From: SOIA01 sp050116035 | GTDB taxonomy: Bacteria > Acidobacteriota > Aminicenantia > Aminicenantales > Aminicenantaceae | Length of the DNA stretch: 16,826 nucleotides | Direction: 5' to 3' | Assembly: GCA_050116035.1 (NCBI GenBank) | Contig: JASFPJ010000035.1 | Span: 1 to 16,826, forward strand | In this document: in pieces, positions 6,277 to 14,144 of the stretch | Layout: the number at the start of each line of letters is the position of its first letter | Position numbering within the stretch: the stretch's first letter is position 1 | Translations under genes and position numbers: made by a program | Notes under the pieces: model-generated | The model's database searches: none | What the model saw: only the letters and a program-made list of their open reading frames with translations | What the model was told of the DNA's origin: nothing

Positions 6277-8619
6277 ATGTTCACAAACTATCTCAAAGTA
6301 GCTCTCAGAAATATAATCAAGCACAAGGGAATCTCATTTATCAACATATTCGGACTCGCAGTCGGCATGACCTGCGCTATACTCATTATTCTCTGGGTTC
6401 AAGTGCAGTTGAGTTACGACACAGGACAGGTCAATAGAGACCGGCTTTACAGGCTCGAGAATGAAACCTGGGTTGTGATGCCTCCTTATCTCCGGGAAAC
6501 TGCAGCCGTCTTCCCTGAGGTGGAACAGGCTATAAGATTTTACTTCTGGCTGGAACCTACCTTAAAACACAACGAAAATATATTCACAGTCACTGAGTTT
6601 GCATTGGTTGACGATCCTGTATTCGAGGCATTTAATTTTGATTTCATCGCCGGGAATCCTGATATCGCTTTAGAGAATCCCTTCTCGCTGATACTTACAG
6701 AATCGATAGCAAAAAGGCTCTTTAAAGATGACGATCCCTTGGGAAAAATTGTGCAGATGAATAATCTGTATAAATACACTGTTACGGGGGTGATAAAAGA
6801 CGTTAAAAAATTCCACATGGACATCAACGCATTCGCCTCTGTCAACGATATAACCAGATTATCAGGTAATAACAATTTTTTAACTGACCGCAATTTCAAT
6901 TTTTCCATATATTTGCTGGTTCATCCGGAAGCGAACATTCCTGACCTTGTTCAAAAGATAAATAAAAGGGCCTCAGAAGTTGATCGCTACCAGAGCGATA
7001 CTCTGCTCCTCAGGCCTTTTAACGACATCTATTTTGCCAATTTTCTTCAACATGAGAAAAACACCAAGCATGGAAACATCCATCTCGTTGTGGTCTTCTC
7101 CATAATTGCCGTCTTGATACTGGTCATTGCCTGTATTAACTTTGTTAATCTCACGATCGCCAAAACCAAAACGCGGGAAAAGGAGATCGCCGTCCGGAAG
7201 GTTGTCGGTGCCCGGCGGAGTTCCATCCAAAAACAATTCTTTGGGGAAACATTGATCATTGTGCTCGTCGCTCTTTTCCTGGCAGTACTTTTAACAAAAC
7301 TGTTCCTCCCCAGTTTCAACATCCTGACAGGCGAAGATATTTCTCTTTTTCCTTTTAATTTGAAGTTATTATTCCTGATCTTGGGTGTTATGGTGTTTTC
7401 CGCTTTTGTCTCTGGAATCTATCCATCCTTTTATCTGTCTGTCTTAGAGCCGGTACTGGTCCTGAAAGGGAAATCCGGAAAAGGGAGGAAAAGCTCCATG
7501 CTGAGTAAGCTTCTGATCGCTTTTCAGTTTATCATCTCGATTTCTCTTATAATCGCGACCATTACTGTTGTTAAACAATTGAACTATATGCAGAGCTCAG
7601 ACCTGGGGATGAACTATGAACAAACACTGACCAGTACTTTGAGAGGAGAGAAATTCCGAGGAGAAAGGGAAAAAGTACTGAGCAGCAAGCAAGCCTTTAA
7701 GGAACGATTGTTGACCAATCCGGCCATTCGGGGAGTCACTTTTTTGAATCAGCTCCCGGGTAAAATCACCAATACTTGGACATGGGCTTTTCCTGATAGA
7801 GAGGACGGCATCCCGGTGAGAGTGATAAACGCGGATCCCGATTTTATCGATCTCATGGAAATTGAAGTGATTGAAGGCCGGAATTTCTCCTATGAAACCC
7901 AGACCGATCTTGACTACAGATTCCTGATCAACGAAGAAGCCGTCAAACAGTTCGGATATCCCGAGCCTGTTGGCCGAATTGCGAATTCAGGAAGATACAC
8001 AATTATTGGAGTCGTCAAGGATTTTCACTATAACTCATTGCACACCAAGATCGAACCCATGGCCATCACCTGGAGTTACTGGACGCAGAAGGCCTGCATA
8101 AAAATGGCAGGTGGTAGCATTCGGGAAACCATTCAACACATTGAAAATGTGTACAAGGAATTTTGTCCCGGATTCGCCCTTGAATACAGTTTTTTAGATG
8201 AAACGTTTGCGCGTCAGTATGAGTCAGAAAAACGGTTGGAGAAATTATTGCAGTATTTTGTCAGCCTTGCGATTATCATATCTTGTTTGGGACTTTTTGC
8301 CCTGACCGCATTTGTCGCAGAGCAAAAAACCAAAGAAATAGGGATTCGGAAAGTGTTGGGCTCCACAAAAACAAGCATCTTTGTCCTGCTTTCGAAGAGT
8401 TTTGCAAAATGGGTGCTGCTTGCCAACATCATTTCCTGGCCCATTGCCTATTACGTCCTCAACAATTGGCTCAAAAGCTTTGCCTACCGCATAAGCATAA
8501 ACATCATGATTTTTGTCCTGAGTGGAGTGCTGGCGTTATTGATCGCACTTCTCACAGTGGGATACCAAGCTATTCGGGCCGCCTCGGCCAATCCGGCCGA
8601 CTGCTTGAGGTATGAATAA
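6277..8619 (+). CDS. Orphan FtsX/MacB-type ABC permease 1 (no prefix domain)
   Basis: This is a 780-aa duplicated permease. TM1 (about 22-42) is followed by a MacB-like periplasmic core domain (about 45-240), a first FtsX domain (about 269-400) with the cytoplasmic coupling segment E-I-A-V-R-K-V-V-G-A-R near 303, and a further TM near 410-440. A second periplasmic domain and a second FtsX domain (about 660-775) follow, with E-I-G-I-R-K-V-L-G near 687. It ends A-N-P-A-D-C-L-R-Y-E. MacB itself has one such half plus an ATPase. Here two halves are fused and no ATPase gene is nearby, the 'duplicated orphan permease' layout known from Acidobacteria and Bacteroidota. The coupling motifs imply it still docks on an ATPase encoded elsewhere. 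Likely roles are export or lipoprotein/peptide handling; the substrate is unknown. It is paralogous to 14145-16721 but lacks PadR and the prefix. The ribosome-binding site AGAAGGAGG is strong. Confidence 0.92.
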   Translation: MFTNYLKVALRNIIKHKGISFINIFGLAVGMTCAILIILWVQVQLSYDTGQVNRDRLYRLENETWVVMPPYLRETAAVFPEVEQAIRFYFWLEPTLKHNENIFTVTEFALVDDPVFEAFNFDFIAGNPDIALENPFSLILTESIAKRLFKDDDPLGKIVQMNNLYKYTVTGVIKDVKKFHMDINAFASVNDITRLSGNNNFLTDRNFNFSIYLLVHPEANIPDLVQKINKRASEVDRYQSDTLLLRPFNDIYFANFLQHEKNTKHGNIHLVVVFSIIAVLILVIACINFVNLTIAKTKTREKEIAVRKVVGARRSSIQKQFFGETLIIVLVALFLAVLLTKLFLPSFNILTGEDISLFPFNLKLLFLILGVMVFSAFVSGIYPSFYLSVLEPVLVLKGKSGKGRKSSMLSKLLIAFQFIISISLIIATITVVKQLNYMQSSDLGMNYEQTLTSTLRGEKFRGEREKVLSSKQAFKERLLTNPAIRGVTFLNQLPGKITNTWTWAFPDREDGIPVRVINADPDFIDLMEIEVIEGRNFSYETQTDLDYRFLINEEAVKQFGYPEPVGRIANSGRYTIIGVVKDFHYNSLHTKIEPMAITWSYWTQKACIKMAGGSIRETIQHIENVYKEFCPGFALEYSFLDETFARQYESEKRLEKLLQYFVSLAIIISCLGLFALTAFVAEQKTKEIGIRKVLGSTKTSIFVLLSKSFAKWVLLANIISWPIAYYVLNNWLKSFAYRISINIMIFVLSGVLALLIALLTVGYQAIRAASANPADCLRYE

Positions 8620-8725
8620 CTCAGGAAGTATCCCCGTTGACCTTTCCCATATAAGTATGTGAGGGTATTTTCAACTCAAACTTTTGAAGACCTTTATGCG
8701 GCTACTTCAATCCGGCCACCCATTT

Positions 8726-8754
8726 TTCGCCTTTCTCACCCAAAGTGGTACAAT
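8726..8754 (+). promoter_or_regulatory. Candidate promoter for the serine-hydrolase lipoprotein
   Basis: TACAAT at 8749-8754 is a good -10, 17 nt after a poor -35 (TTCGCC, 8726-8731). It lies about 47 nt before the preferred GTG start. It is the only promoter-like match in this 180-bp gap. Confidence 0.25.
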
Positions 8755-8800
8755 AAATATATAAACGTCATGATCATTGAATAGCTGTAGAGATGTAAAA

Positions 8801-9940
8801 GTGAGCAAAAACAGGTTCATGAAGTTGTTTTTACATACTGTCTTCCTACTAGCAGTCTTTTCCTTTATAACCAGCTGCAAAGGAAACAACGATTTCGACT
8901 ACGAGTATCAAAGACCAGAGTTATTGAATGATGGGTGGCAGGTATCGACGCTCGAAAACGAAGGAATCGATGAGGACGGAATCCGCGACTTGATGAATCT
9001 CATCCATTCAGATTATGACTTCATGTACAGCCTGCTGATCGTCCGGAACGGCAAACTGGTGCTCGAGGAGTACTTCGGAGAATGCAGCCGAGGCTGGCTG
9101 TTCCCGATTCAATCGAGCACCAAGAGCTTCGCTGCCGCATTGATCGGGATCGCTCTGGACCAGGGCTTTATCAGCAGCGTCGATGAGCCGATTGTCACCT
9201 TTTTTCCGGAGTATTTATACCTGTTCGACAGCACCAAAGAAACGGTCACTCTTAGACATGTCCTGATGATGGCGGCCGGTTTCGACTGGAATGAATTGTA
9301 TGTTCCTTATTCTAATCCGAACAACGACAATTATATCGGTAACGAAGCATCGAATTACATAGAGTATGCTCTTAGCAAATCTGTGGTGGATATGCCTGGG
9401 ACCTTCTGGAATTACAACAGCGGATGTTCAATTATTTTAGGCGGTATTATCAAGAATACCACAAGCATGCCAGCGGATGAATTCGCTGAGACGTACCTTT
9501 TTCAGCCTCTTGGAAACATACCTTACGATTGGTGGATCATGAATGGCGATGTTGTCTCGACACACGGAGGACTGTCGCTGCTCGCTCGGGATATGGCAAA
9601 ATTCGGTCAATTACACTTGGAGAATGGCACATGGAACGGCCAACGCATTATTTCAGAACAGTGGGTGACAGAGTCGACAAGTGCACACATCCCCCGGACC
9701 GATGTCGCATGCTACGATGATATAAATTCCAAATATGGATATCAGTGGTGGCTGGATACAGTGAACGGCCATGAGGTCTATTACACAAGCGGCTTGGGAG
9801 GGCAGTTCATTTTCGTTATTTCCGATCTCAACCTGGTCGTCATCACCACTGCAGAAACAGGCAGCGACCCAATCTTTGGACAACAGCATGAACAGGTCAG
9901 GAGCTTGCTCGGCGAGTATATACTGCCGATAGTGAAATAA
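8801..9940 (+). CDS. Lipoprotein serine hydrolase, class C beta-lactamase / 6-aminohexanoate-hydrolase fold
   Basis: This 379-aa protein most likely hydrolyses an amide or ester at the cell envelope. I chose GTG 8801 because it begins a normal signal peptide. The frame is open further up to a TTG at 8777, and ATG 8819 is also possible. The signal ends F-I-T-S-C, a good lipobox with Cys26 as the lipidated residue. Catalytic motifs are S-x-x-K (S105-S-T-K108) and Tyr205 in Y-N-S-G, with T-S-G-L-G-G-Q (329-335) in the place of the usual KTG/HTG motif. This motif set fits the PF00144 group that includes NylB-like hydrolases and D-aminopeptidases rather than true beta-lactamases. The length is usual for the family. 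It follows permease 1 on the same strand but about 180 bp downstream, so probably under its own promoter. The substrate cannot be inferred. Confidence 0.88.
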   Translation: MSKNRFMKLFLHTVFLLAVFSFITSCKGNNDFDYEYQRPELLNDGWQVSTLENEGIDEDGIRDLMNLIHSDYDFMYSLLIVRNGKLVLEEYFGECSRGWLFPIQSSTKSFAAALIGIALDQGFISSVDEPIVTFFPEYLYLFDSTKETVTLRHVLMMAAGFDWNELYVPYSNPNNDNYIGNEASNYIEYALSKSVVDMPGTFWNYNSGCSIILGGIIKNTTSMPADEFAETYLFQPLGNIPYDWWIMNGDVVSTHGGLSLLARDMAKFGQLHLENGTWNGQRIISEQWVTESTSAHIPRTDVACYDDINSKYGYQWWLDTVNGHEVYYTSGLGGQFIFVISDLNLVVITTAETGSDPIFGQQHEQVRSLLGEYILPIVK

Positions 9941-9998
9941 TTCTTTGCTCAAGCTCATTCAACTGTTTTATCGTCCGATCCCATTTTTTAGAAGTGTG

Positions 9999-10021
9999 AA
10001 ATCGGGGATTGTTCCCAATTT
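9999..10021. repeat. Degenerate second copy of the GGGGAC palindrome
   Basis: AAATCGGGGAT (9999-10009), T, GTTCCCAATTT (10011-10021) matches the element at 1239-1261 at 20 of 23 bases. The three changes break some pairs of the perfect palindrome. It lies in the 125-bp gap between two convergent genes, where a hairpin could act on both transcripts, but no T-run marks it as a standard terminator. Confidence 0.65.
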
Positions 10022-10065
10022 CTAAAATGTCGAATGTTGAGATGCGACCCCTAACTTATATATTC

Positions 10066-10815
10066 CTATTCCTGGACGATGGGCGAGGCTTTGGGATTGA
10101 GGGGATTGATGCGGGCTGACAGAGAAAAGAGAAAGGGATACCTATCCTTCAGGTGTGCGGTGTAGGTGATCCACTCCGATACAATCGCAGAATAGGCTCT
10201 TCGGAGATCTATTTTCAGGTGGGCGATATCTGTTTTCGGGATGTTCCGCAGTGATTCCCGAAAATTCAATTCCTCCGAGAGATGAAAAATGGCCCACAAC
10301 AGATCGGTAAAGCGTTCATTTTCGAGAAGAATGGGATTCTCCAAAAGACGCACGAGAAAGGAGTGTTTCTCTTTGAGGAAATCACGCAGATCCTCCAGAC
10401 CATCCACATCGAAGACAATGCTGTATTTGAATGAAGCGGCCTTGGATCGGGCATCGCGGAATTTTTTCTTATCCCAGTGCGCATCAATCAGAATCTCGCT
10501 CTCGAGTTGTTCAGCATTTTCCACAAAATCACTAAAGCGGTGCAAGAGTCCCATTCCCACTTCACTGAAAAAAGTGCCGATAACCATATTCAGTTTCTGG
10601 AGGATGGATCTTTTTTCTCTGCTGGCCAGAAGCCGCTCAATGATCAGGAGGACCAAAAGGACATCGATGAACAAGAATCCGAAATCCCCGATCATGTAGA
10701 GAAAGATATGATGGACATCGTGGAAAATGAAATAATGAACGGTATACGACAACGCCGAAGCCAGAATAAATAATAGAGCAATACGAAATGTCCAGCTTTT
10801 TAGTATTTTTTTCAT
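10066..10815 (-). CDS. Two-TM membrane protein of unknown function, 249 aa
   Basis: The N-terminal third holds two TM helices (about 10-30 and 38-61) joined by a short His-rich loop F-H-D-V-H-H-I-F. The rest (about 65-249) is charged and helical, probably cytoplasmic, with no recognisable catalytic motif. The loop and 'L-Y-M-I-G-D-F-G-F-L-F-I-D-V-L-L-V' phrase recall a widespread uncharacterised family found in bacteria and methanogens; I know of no function for it. The close histidines could bind a metal or haem, but this is speculation. GAGGT lies about 6 nt before the ATG. A weak promoter (TTGCTT 10871-10866, 17 nt, TAAATT 10848-10843) could drive it. It is convergent with the serine hydrolase and divergent from the S9 peptidase, so probably a single-gene unit. 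Confidence 0.8.
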   Translation of the reverse strand: MKKILKSWTFRIALLFILASALSYTVHYFIFHDVHHIFLYMIGDFGFLFIDVLLVLLIIERLLASREKRSILQKLNMVIGTFFSEVGMGLLHRFSDFVENAEQLESEILIDAHWDKKKFRDARSKAASFKYSIVFDVDGLEDLRDFLKEKHSFLVRLLENPILLENERFTDLLWAIFHLSEELNFRESLRNIPKTDIAHLKIDLRRAYSAIVSEWITYTAHLKDRYPFLFSLSARINPLNPKASPIVQE

Positions 10816-11158
10816 GTGTTTACCTCATTCTGAAATATTCTTAATTTATTCTAAAATTCATAACGAAGCAAGCCAAACCTGGGCATATGAATAATGCACG
10901 TTAATTATTCTATGCCTTCTCATGTTTTCATCACAAATTCTATCGCATCGAAAGACGAATGATAAGGGCATAAAAATACTCCTGTCCTTTCTCGGGATTT
11001 TCTCACGCTTTCAAAATACTACACCTCCATTTTTCATCTGTCCATTTTACACGAATTATATTCTTTCAAGCTCCATTCTAATGCCATGAATCTTTGCCCG
11101 GAGACGTGCATGAAAAAAACACTAAGTTATGTTATAAAACAGAGCCAAGGAGGACGAA
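10816..11158. other. Divergent intergenic region, no gene seen
   Basis: These 343 A/T-rich bp separate the minus-strand two-TM protein from the plus-strand S9 peptidase. Apart from the weak minus-strand promoter candidate at 10843-10871 and the peptidase ribosome-binding site AAGGAGG (11147-11153), I see no palindrome, repeat or coding remnant. An ORF starting at 11086 is out of frame with the peptidase and overlaps it, so it is a shadow. Confidence 0.6.
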
Positions 11159-13393
11159 ATGAAGAAAACCCAAAAGAACCAATTGTTTTGTTTTACAGCC
11201 ATCGTTTTGATACTTCTCCCGATCCTGGTCAATGCCCAAGGAAACCTGGACGATTACGAACGGGCAGACAGCTACCGCTCCAAGCTAAGGAACCTGGTCT
11301 ATAACGCCGCCGACCGGCCGAATTGGATCGAAGAGTCCAACCGTTTTTGGTACCGGGTTCACACTCGTGAGGGAGACATGTTCTTTCTTGTGGATGCAGA
11401 GAAAAAGACTAAAAAACCGGTCTTCGACCACAAAAAACTTGTCCAGGACTTAGCCAAAGCAAGCGGGGAAGAGGTCAAACCTGATTCACTCCCTTTCCGG
11501 ACCATTGAGTTTGATAAAGATATGCGGCTTGTGTCTTTTAAGGCCTTTGGATACCACTGGACCTATGATTTGAAGACAAAACGTCTTGAGAAGGGTGAGG
11601 AAGCCGAGGAATCTGACCGGCCCCGCCGCAGCGAGGAGGTGAAATCCCCGGACAAGAAGTGGCTGGCTTTCATCCGTGATTATAATCTATTTGTTCGCTC
11701 TGTGGAGACGGCCGAAGAATTCCGCTTATCCACAGACGGAACAGAAGATAACTATTATGAGCGCATTTCCTGGTCTCCAGATTCCAAGAAAATCGCGGTC
11801 TTCCAGTTCAAGCGAGGGCTGGAGTCCACTGTCCATCTTATCGAATCTTCACCCAAGGATCAGTTCCTCGCCAAGATGCGGTCTCGAACATACCAGCTCC
11901 CCGGTGATGTCCTCGATATCCCCCGGCCATGCGTATTCTTCGTAGAAAACAAGTCTCCTGTCAAGGTCGACCTTTTCCTCAATCCCGCTCCCTGGGGGAT
12001 GCGGCGCCCAATCTGGAACAAAAACTCCAAAGACTTTGTCCTCCGCTACCAGGAGCGAGGGGAGAAACTCGCCCGGGCTTACCATATCGATGCCCGCTCT
12101 GGCAAGGCTCGAATAATCCTGGAGGAGAAGGCGGATACGTTCATCGACCGCTACAATGCGTATCTCGAATACGTCAGCTTGTCGGATGAAGTTATCTGGA
12201 GCTCAGAATCGAATGGGTGGCGGCATCTCTATCTTTACGACACGAAGGAAGGGCAGCTTAAAAACCAGATCACAGGAGGAGAATGGGTGGTCCGCGGCAT
12301 CACTCATGTGGATGAGAAGGCGCGCCAGGTTTATTTCCGGGCAAGTGGAAGGGAGCCGGATGAGGATCCCTACTTTATCCATTATTACCGGATTCATCTC
12401 GACGGAACTCATCTCACTAATCTGACTCCAGAGCCCGGCCATCACTCTCTCGTCTTCTCCCACGATAAAAAGTTCTTCGTGGATACCTACTCGAAGCCTG
12501 ACGTGCCTCCGGTCACTGTTCTCCGCCGTTCTCAGGATGGAAGTGTCGTGATGGAGTTGGAGAAAGCTGACATCCAGGATCTCCTGGCTGCCGACTGGAA
12601 GACGCCAGAGCCTTTTGTGGCCAAGGGAAGGGAAGGAACAACCGACATCTGGGGTGTAATCTACCGCCCGATCAATTTCGACTCCTCTAAAAACTATCCC
12701 GTGATCGAGTACATCTATGCCGGGCCCCACGGTTCCCATGTGCCAAAGAATTTCCGTGCCGACAGAGCCCAGCAAGCCCTGACAGAACTAGGTTTTATCG
12801 TGGTCCAGATGGACGGGATGGGCACGGCCAACCGCTCAAAGGCCTTCCACGATGTGGCCTGGCAGAATATCGCTGATGCGGGATTTCCAGACCGGATCCT
12901 CTGGATCAAAGCAGCGGCCGAGAAATATCCGTATATGGATATCTCCCGTGTTGGGATTTACGGGACCTCGGCAGGAGGGCAGAACTCAACCGCGGCAGTC
13001 CTATTCCATCCCGAGTTCTACAAGGTGGCTGTCTCCTCCTGCGGCTGCCACGACAACCGGATGGACAAAGCGGTCTGGAATGAGCAGTGGATGGGTTATC
13101 CTGTCGGTTCCCATTATGCGGAACAGTCCAATGTCACCAACGCTCCCATGCTCGTGGGCAAGCTTCTGCTGATCGTCGGTGAAGTGGATACTAATGTACC
13201 TCCTGAGTCCACACTCAAGGTCGTTGACGCTCTCATCCAGGCGAAAAAAGATTTTGACCTTCTGGTCCTTCCCGGCGTGGGGCACTCATCGGGCGGTGAA
13301 TACGGAGAAAGACGCCGGCGCGACTTTTTCGTCGAGCATCTTTTGAGTGTCGCCCCCCCTGATTGGAACAAAATGGAGAAGGATGATCTTTAG
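11159..13393 (+). CDS. Exported S9B prolyl-oligopeptidase-family peptidase (DPP-IV-like)
   Basis: This 744-aa serine peptidase is predicted to release dipeptides from short peptides in the periplasm. A signal peptide (about 1-24, ending VNAQ) precedes a beta-propeller N-domain (about 80-460) with W-S-P-D-S-K-K-I-A-type blades. The C-terminal alpha/beta-hydrolase (about 490-740) carries Ser604 in GTSAGGQ, Asp677 in V-G-E-V-D-T-N-V-P-P and His709 in G-V-G-H-S-S-G-G. The classical DPP-IV elbow is G-W-S-Y-G-G; the G-T-S-A-G-G-Q version followed by S-S-C-G-C-H-D-N-R-M-D belongs to a branch frequent in Bacteroidota and Aminicenantes. Length is normal. The ribosome-binding site AAGGAGG is 5 nt before the ATG. 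Together with the truncated amino-acid permease and the amide-type hydrolase it suits peptide-based growth. Exact specificity (Xaa-Pro or other) is not determinable here. Confidence 0.92.
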   Translation: MKKTQKNQLFCFTAIVLILLPILVNAQGNLDDYERADSYRSKLRNLVYNAADRPNWIEESNRFWYRVHTREGDMFFLVDAEKKTKKPVFDHKKLVQDLAKASGEEVKPDSLPFRTIEFDKDMRLVSFKAFGYHWTYDLKTKRLEKGEEAEESDRPRRSEEVKSPDKKWLAFIRDYNLFVRSVETAEEFRLSTDGTEDNYYERISWSPDSKKIAVFQFKRGLESTVHLIESSPKDQFLAKMRSRTYQLPGDVLDIPRPCVFFVENKSPVKVDLFLNPAPWGMRRPIWNKNSKDFVLRYQERGEKLARAYHIDARSGKARIILEEKADTFIDRYNAYLEYVSLSDEVIWSSESNGWRHLYLYDTKEGQLKNQITGGEWVVRGITHVDEKARQVYFRASGREPDEDPYFIHYYRIHLDGTHLTNLTPEPGHHSLVFSHDKKFFVDTYSKPDVPPVTVLRRSQDGSVVMELEKADIQDLLAADWKTPEPFVAKGREGTTDIWGVIYRPINFDSSKNYPVIEYIYAGPHGSHVPKNFRADRAQQALTELGFIVVQMDGMGTANRSKAFHDVAWQNIADAGFPDRILWIKAAAEKYPYMDISRVGIYGTSAGGQNSTAAVLFHPEFYKVAVSSCGCHDNRMDKAVWNEQWMGYPVGSHYAEQSNVTNAPMLVGKLLLIVGEVDTNVPPESTLKVVDALIQAKKDFDLLVLPGVGHSSGGEYGERRRRDFFVEHLLSVAPPDWNKMEKDDL

Positions 13394-13740
13394 AGACAAT
13401 TTCCCATCATTATCGCTGCTGCGGTTTTATTTAAAATTGTTGCTCCGGGATGATTTCTCCGGTTGTGGTGTTTAACTTATATAAATCGACATTAAACAAT
13501 AAATGCTGAATTTAATTGTGTGAGGCTGTCCATATCCCTCTACTGCAACCAGTTAAAGTGCCTTCCATATTGTCTTTATCAATAAAATATCCCTTCCAGA
13601 TATTTACTATCTAAATATTCAGAACAACAAATTTCCATTTGCCCCTTGTACCATTGCATATTCCTCCGAAGTAGAGATTTTTAATTTTTTCAAGTTTCTG
13701 GAAACCTTTTTTATCTCTGTTGCGTCTAATCCATTGAAGT
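13394..13740. other. Intergenic region between S9 peptidase and PadR, possible gene remnant
   Basis: There is no intact gene. A 7-bp inverted repeat ATATTTA/TAAATAT lies at 13600-13618. On the minus strand, the frame ending at TAA 13514-13512 reads V-N-I-W-K-G-Y-F-I-D-K-D-N-M-E-G-T-L-T-G and continues to W-T-A-S-H-N. Upstream of an in-frame TAG (13613-13611) it reads G-K-W-K-F-V-V-L-N-I. The W/G-rich strand-turn-strand pattern looks protein-like and may be the end of a dead gene, but the stretch is too short to identify. No clear terminator follows the peptidase. Confidence 0.4.
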
Positions 13741-13769
13741 TTGATTTTTTCGAAGTGCTGTGTTACACT
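13741..13769 (+). promoter_or_regulatory. Promoter of the padR-permease operon
   Basis: TTGATT (13741-13746) and TACACT (13764-13769) are separated by exactly 17 nt, the best promoter match in the window, with start expected near 13776. The first operator half-site (TTCGAAGT, 13749-13756) lies in the spacer, and the main palindrome covers the expected start, so a bound regulator would block RNA polymerase. Confidence 0.65.
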
Positions 13770-13792
13770 AAGTACTTCGAAAAATTCGAAGT
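13749..13792. promoter_or_regulatory. Three-half-site palindromic operator, probably bound by PadR
   Basis: Three exact 8-bp half-sites are seen: TTCGAAGT (13749-13756), ACTTCGAA (13774-13781) and TTCGAAGT (13785-13792). The last two form a perfect inverted repeat with a 3-nt AAA centre. The first and second form a wider inverted repeat with a 17-nt centre that includes the -10 box. Dimeric PadR proteins commonly repress their own operon from such dyads; that this PadR binds here is inference from position. Confidence 0.7.
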
Positions 13793-13813
13793 GTGTATTT
13801 CAAGGAGAACTGC

Positions 13814-14137
13814 ATGAAAGTTTTCACCAAAAAAGAGGAGCAAATCCTCCTGTCCATTTACCATCTCAAAGATAAGGCCTATCTGATCCCGATCCGTGAA
13901 GAGATCAAAAAATACACGGGAAAAGAGTACTCCGTGGGCACGATCTATGCCCCTTTGAACCGCTTACATGTTTACGGGTACCTGACAACACATGTCGAAA
14001 AACCAGACACTGCTGCAGGGGGGAAACCCATCAAGTACTACAGGCTGACAAAAAGGGGGTATGCCGCGCTGGAGTCTCTCAAAAAACAGAATGAAATGAT
14101 GTGGGAAGGGTTCAAAACACCCGCCTTTGAAGATTAG
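13814..14137 (+). CDS. PadR-family transcriptional regulator
   Basis: This 107-aa protein is a winged helix-turn-helix of the small PadR type, close to the minimum length. Recognition-helix region S-V-G-T-I-Y-A-P-L-N-R-L is at about 42-53, and the wing, with G-G-K-P-I-K-Y-Y-R-L-T-K-R-G, at about 71-84. A short C-terminal helix follows for dimer formation. ATG 13814 is preceded by AAGGAG (13802-13807), 6 nt away, so the in-frame GTG at 13793 is not used. The permease follows 7 nt after the stop: one operon. This branch of PadR is the one typically encoded next to FtsX-type orphan permeases in Acidobacteria and Bacteroidota. Predicted role is repression of its own operon through the operator at 13749-13792, relieved by an unknown signal, possibly the transported compound. 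Confidence 0.9.
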   Translation: MKVFTKKEEQILLSIYHLKDKAYLIPIREEIKKYTGKEYSVGTIYAPLNRLHVYGYLTTHVEKPDTAAGGKPIKYYRLTKRGYAALESLKKQNEMMWEGFKTPAFED

Positions 14138-14144
14138 CATTGAA

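Noticed and set aside
8801..9940. Calling the serine hydrolase a beta-lactamase resistance gene
   Set aside because: SxxK is present but the KTG-type motif is replaced by T-S-G-L-G-G-Q, and the protein resembles the NylB-like/aminopeptidase part of the fold family; resistance cannot be claimed.
12203..12775. 190-codon open frame on the minus strand inside the S9 peptidase gene
   Set aside because: Long only because of the codon pattern of the peptidase on the other strand; it shows no domain or start signal, while the plus-strand frame has a complete catalytic triad.
13621..13762. Minus-strand frame of about 46 codons ending at TGA near 13622 (…LDATEIKKVSRNLKKLK…)
   Set aside because: No start codon, lies in low-GC DNA where such open stretches are frequent, overlaps the padR promoter, and shows no known family.
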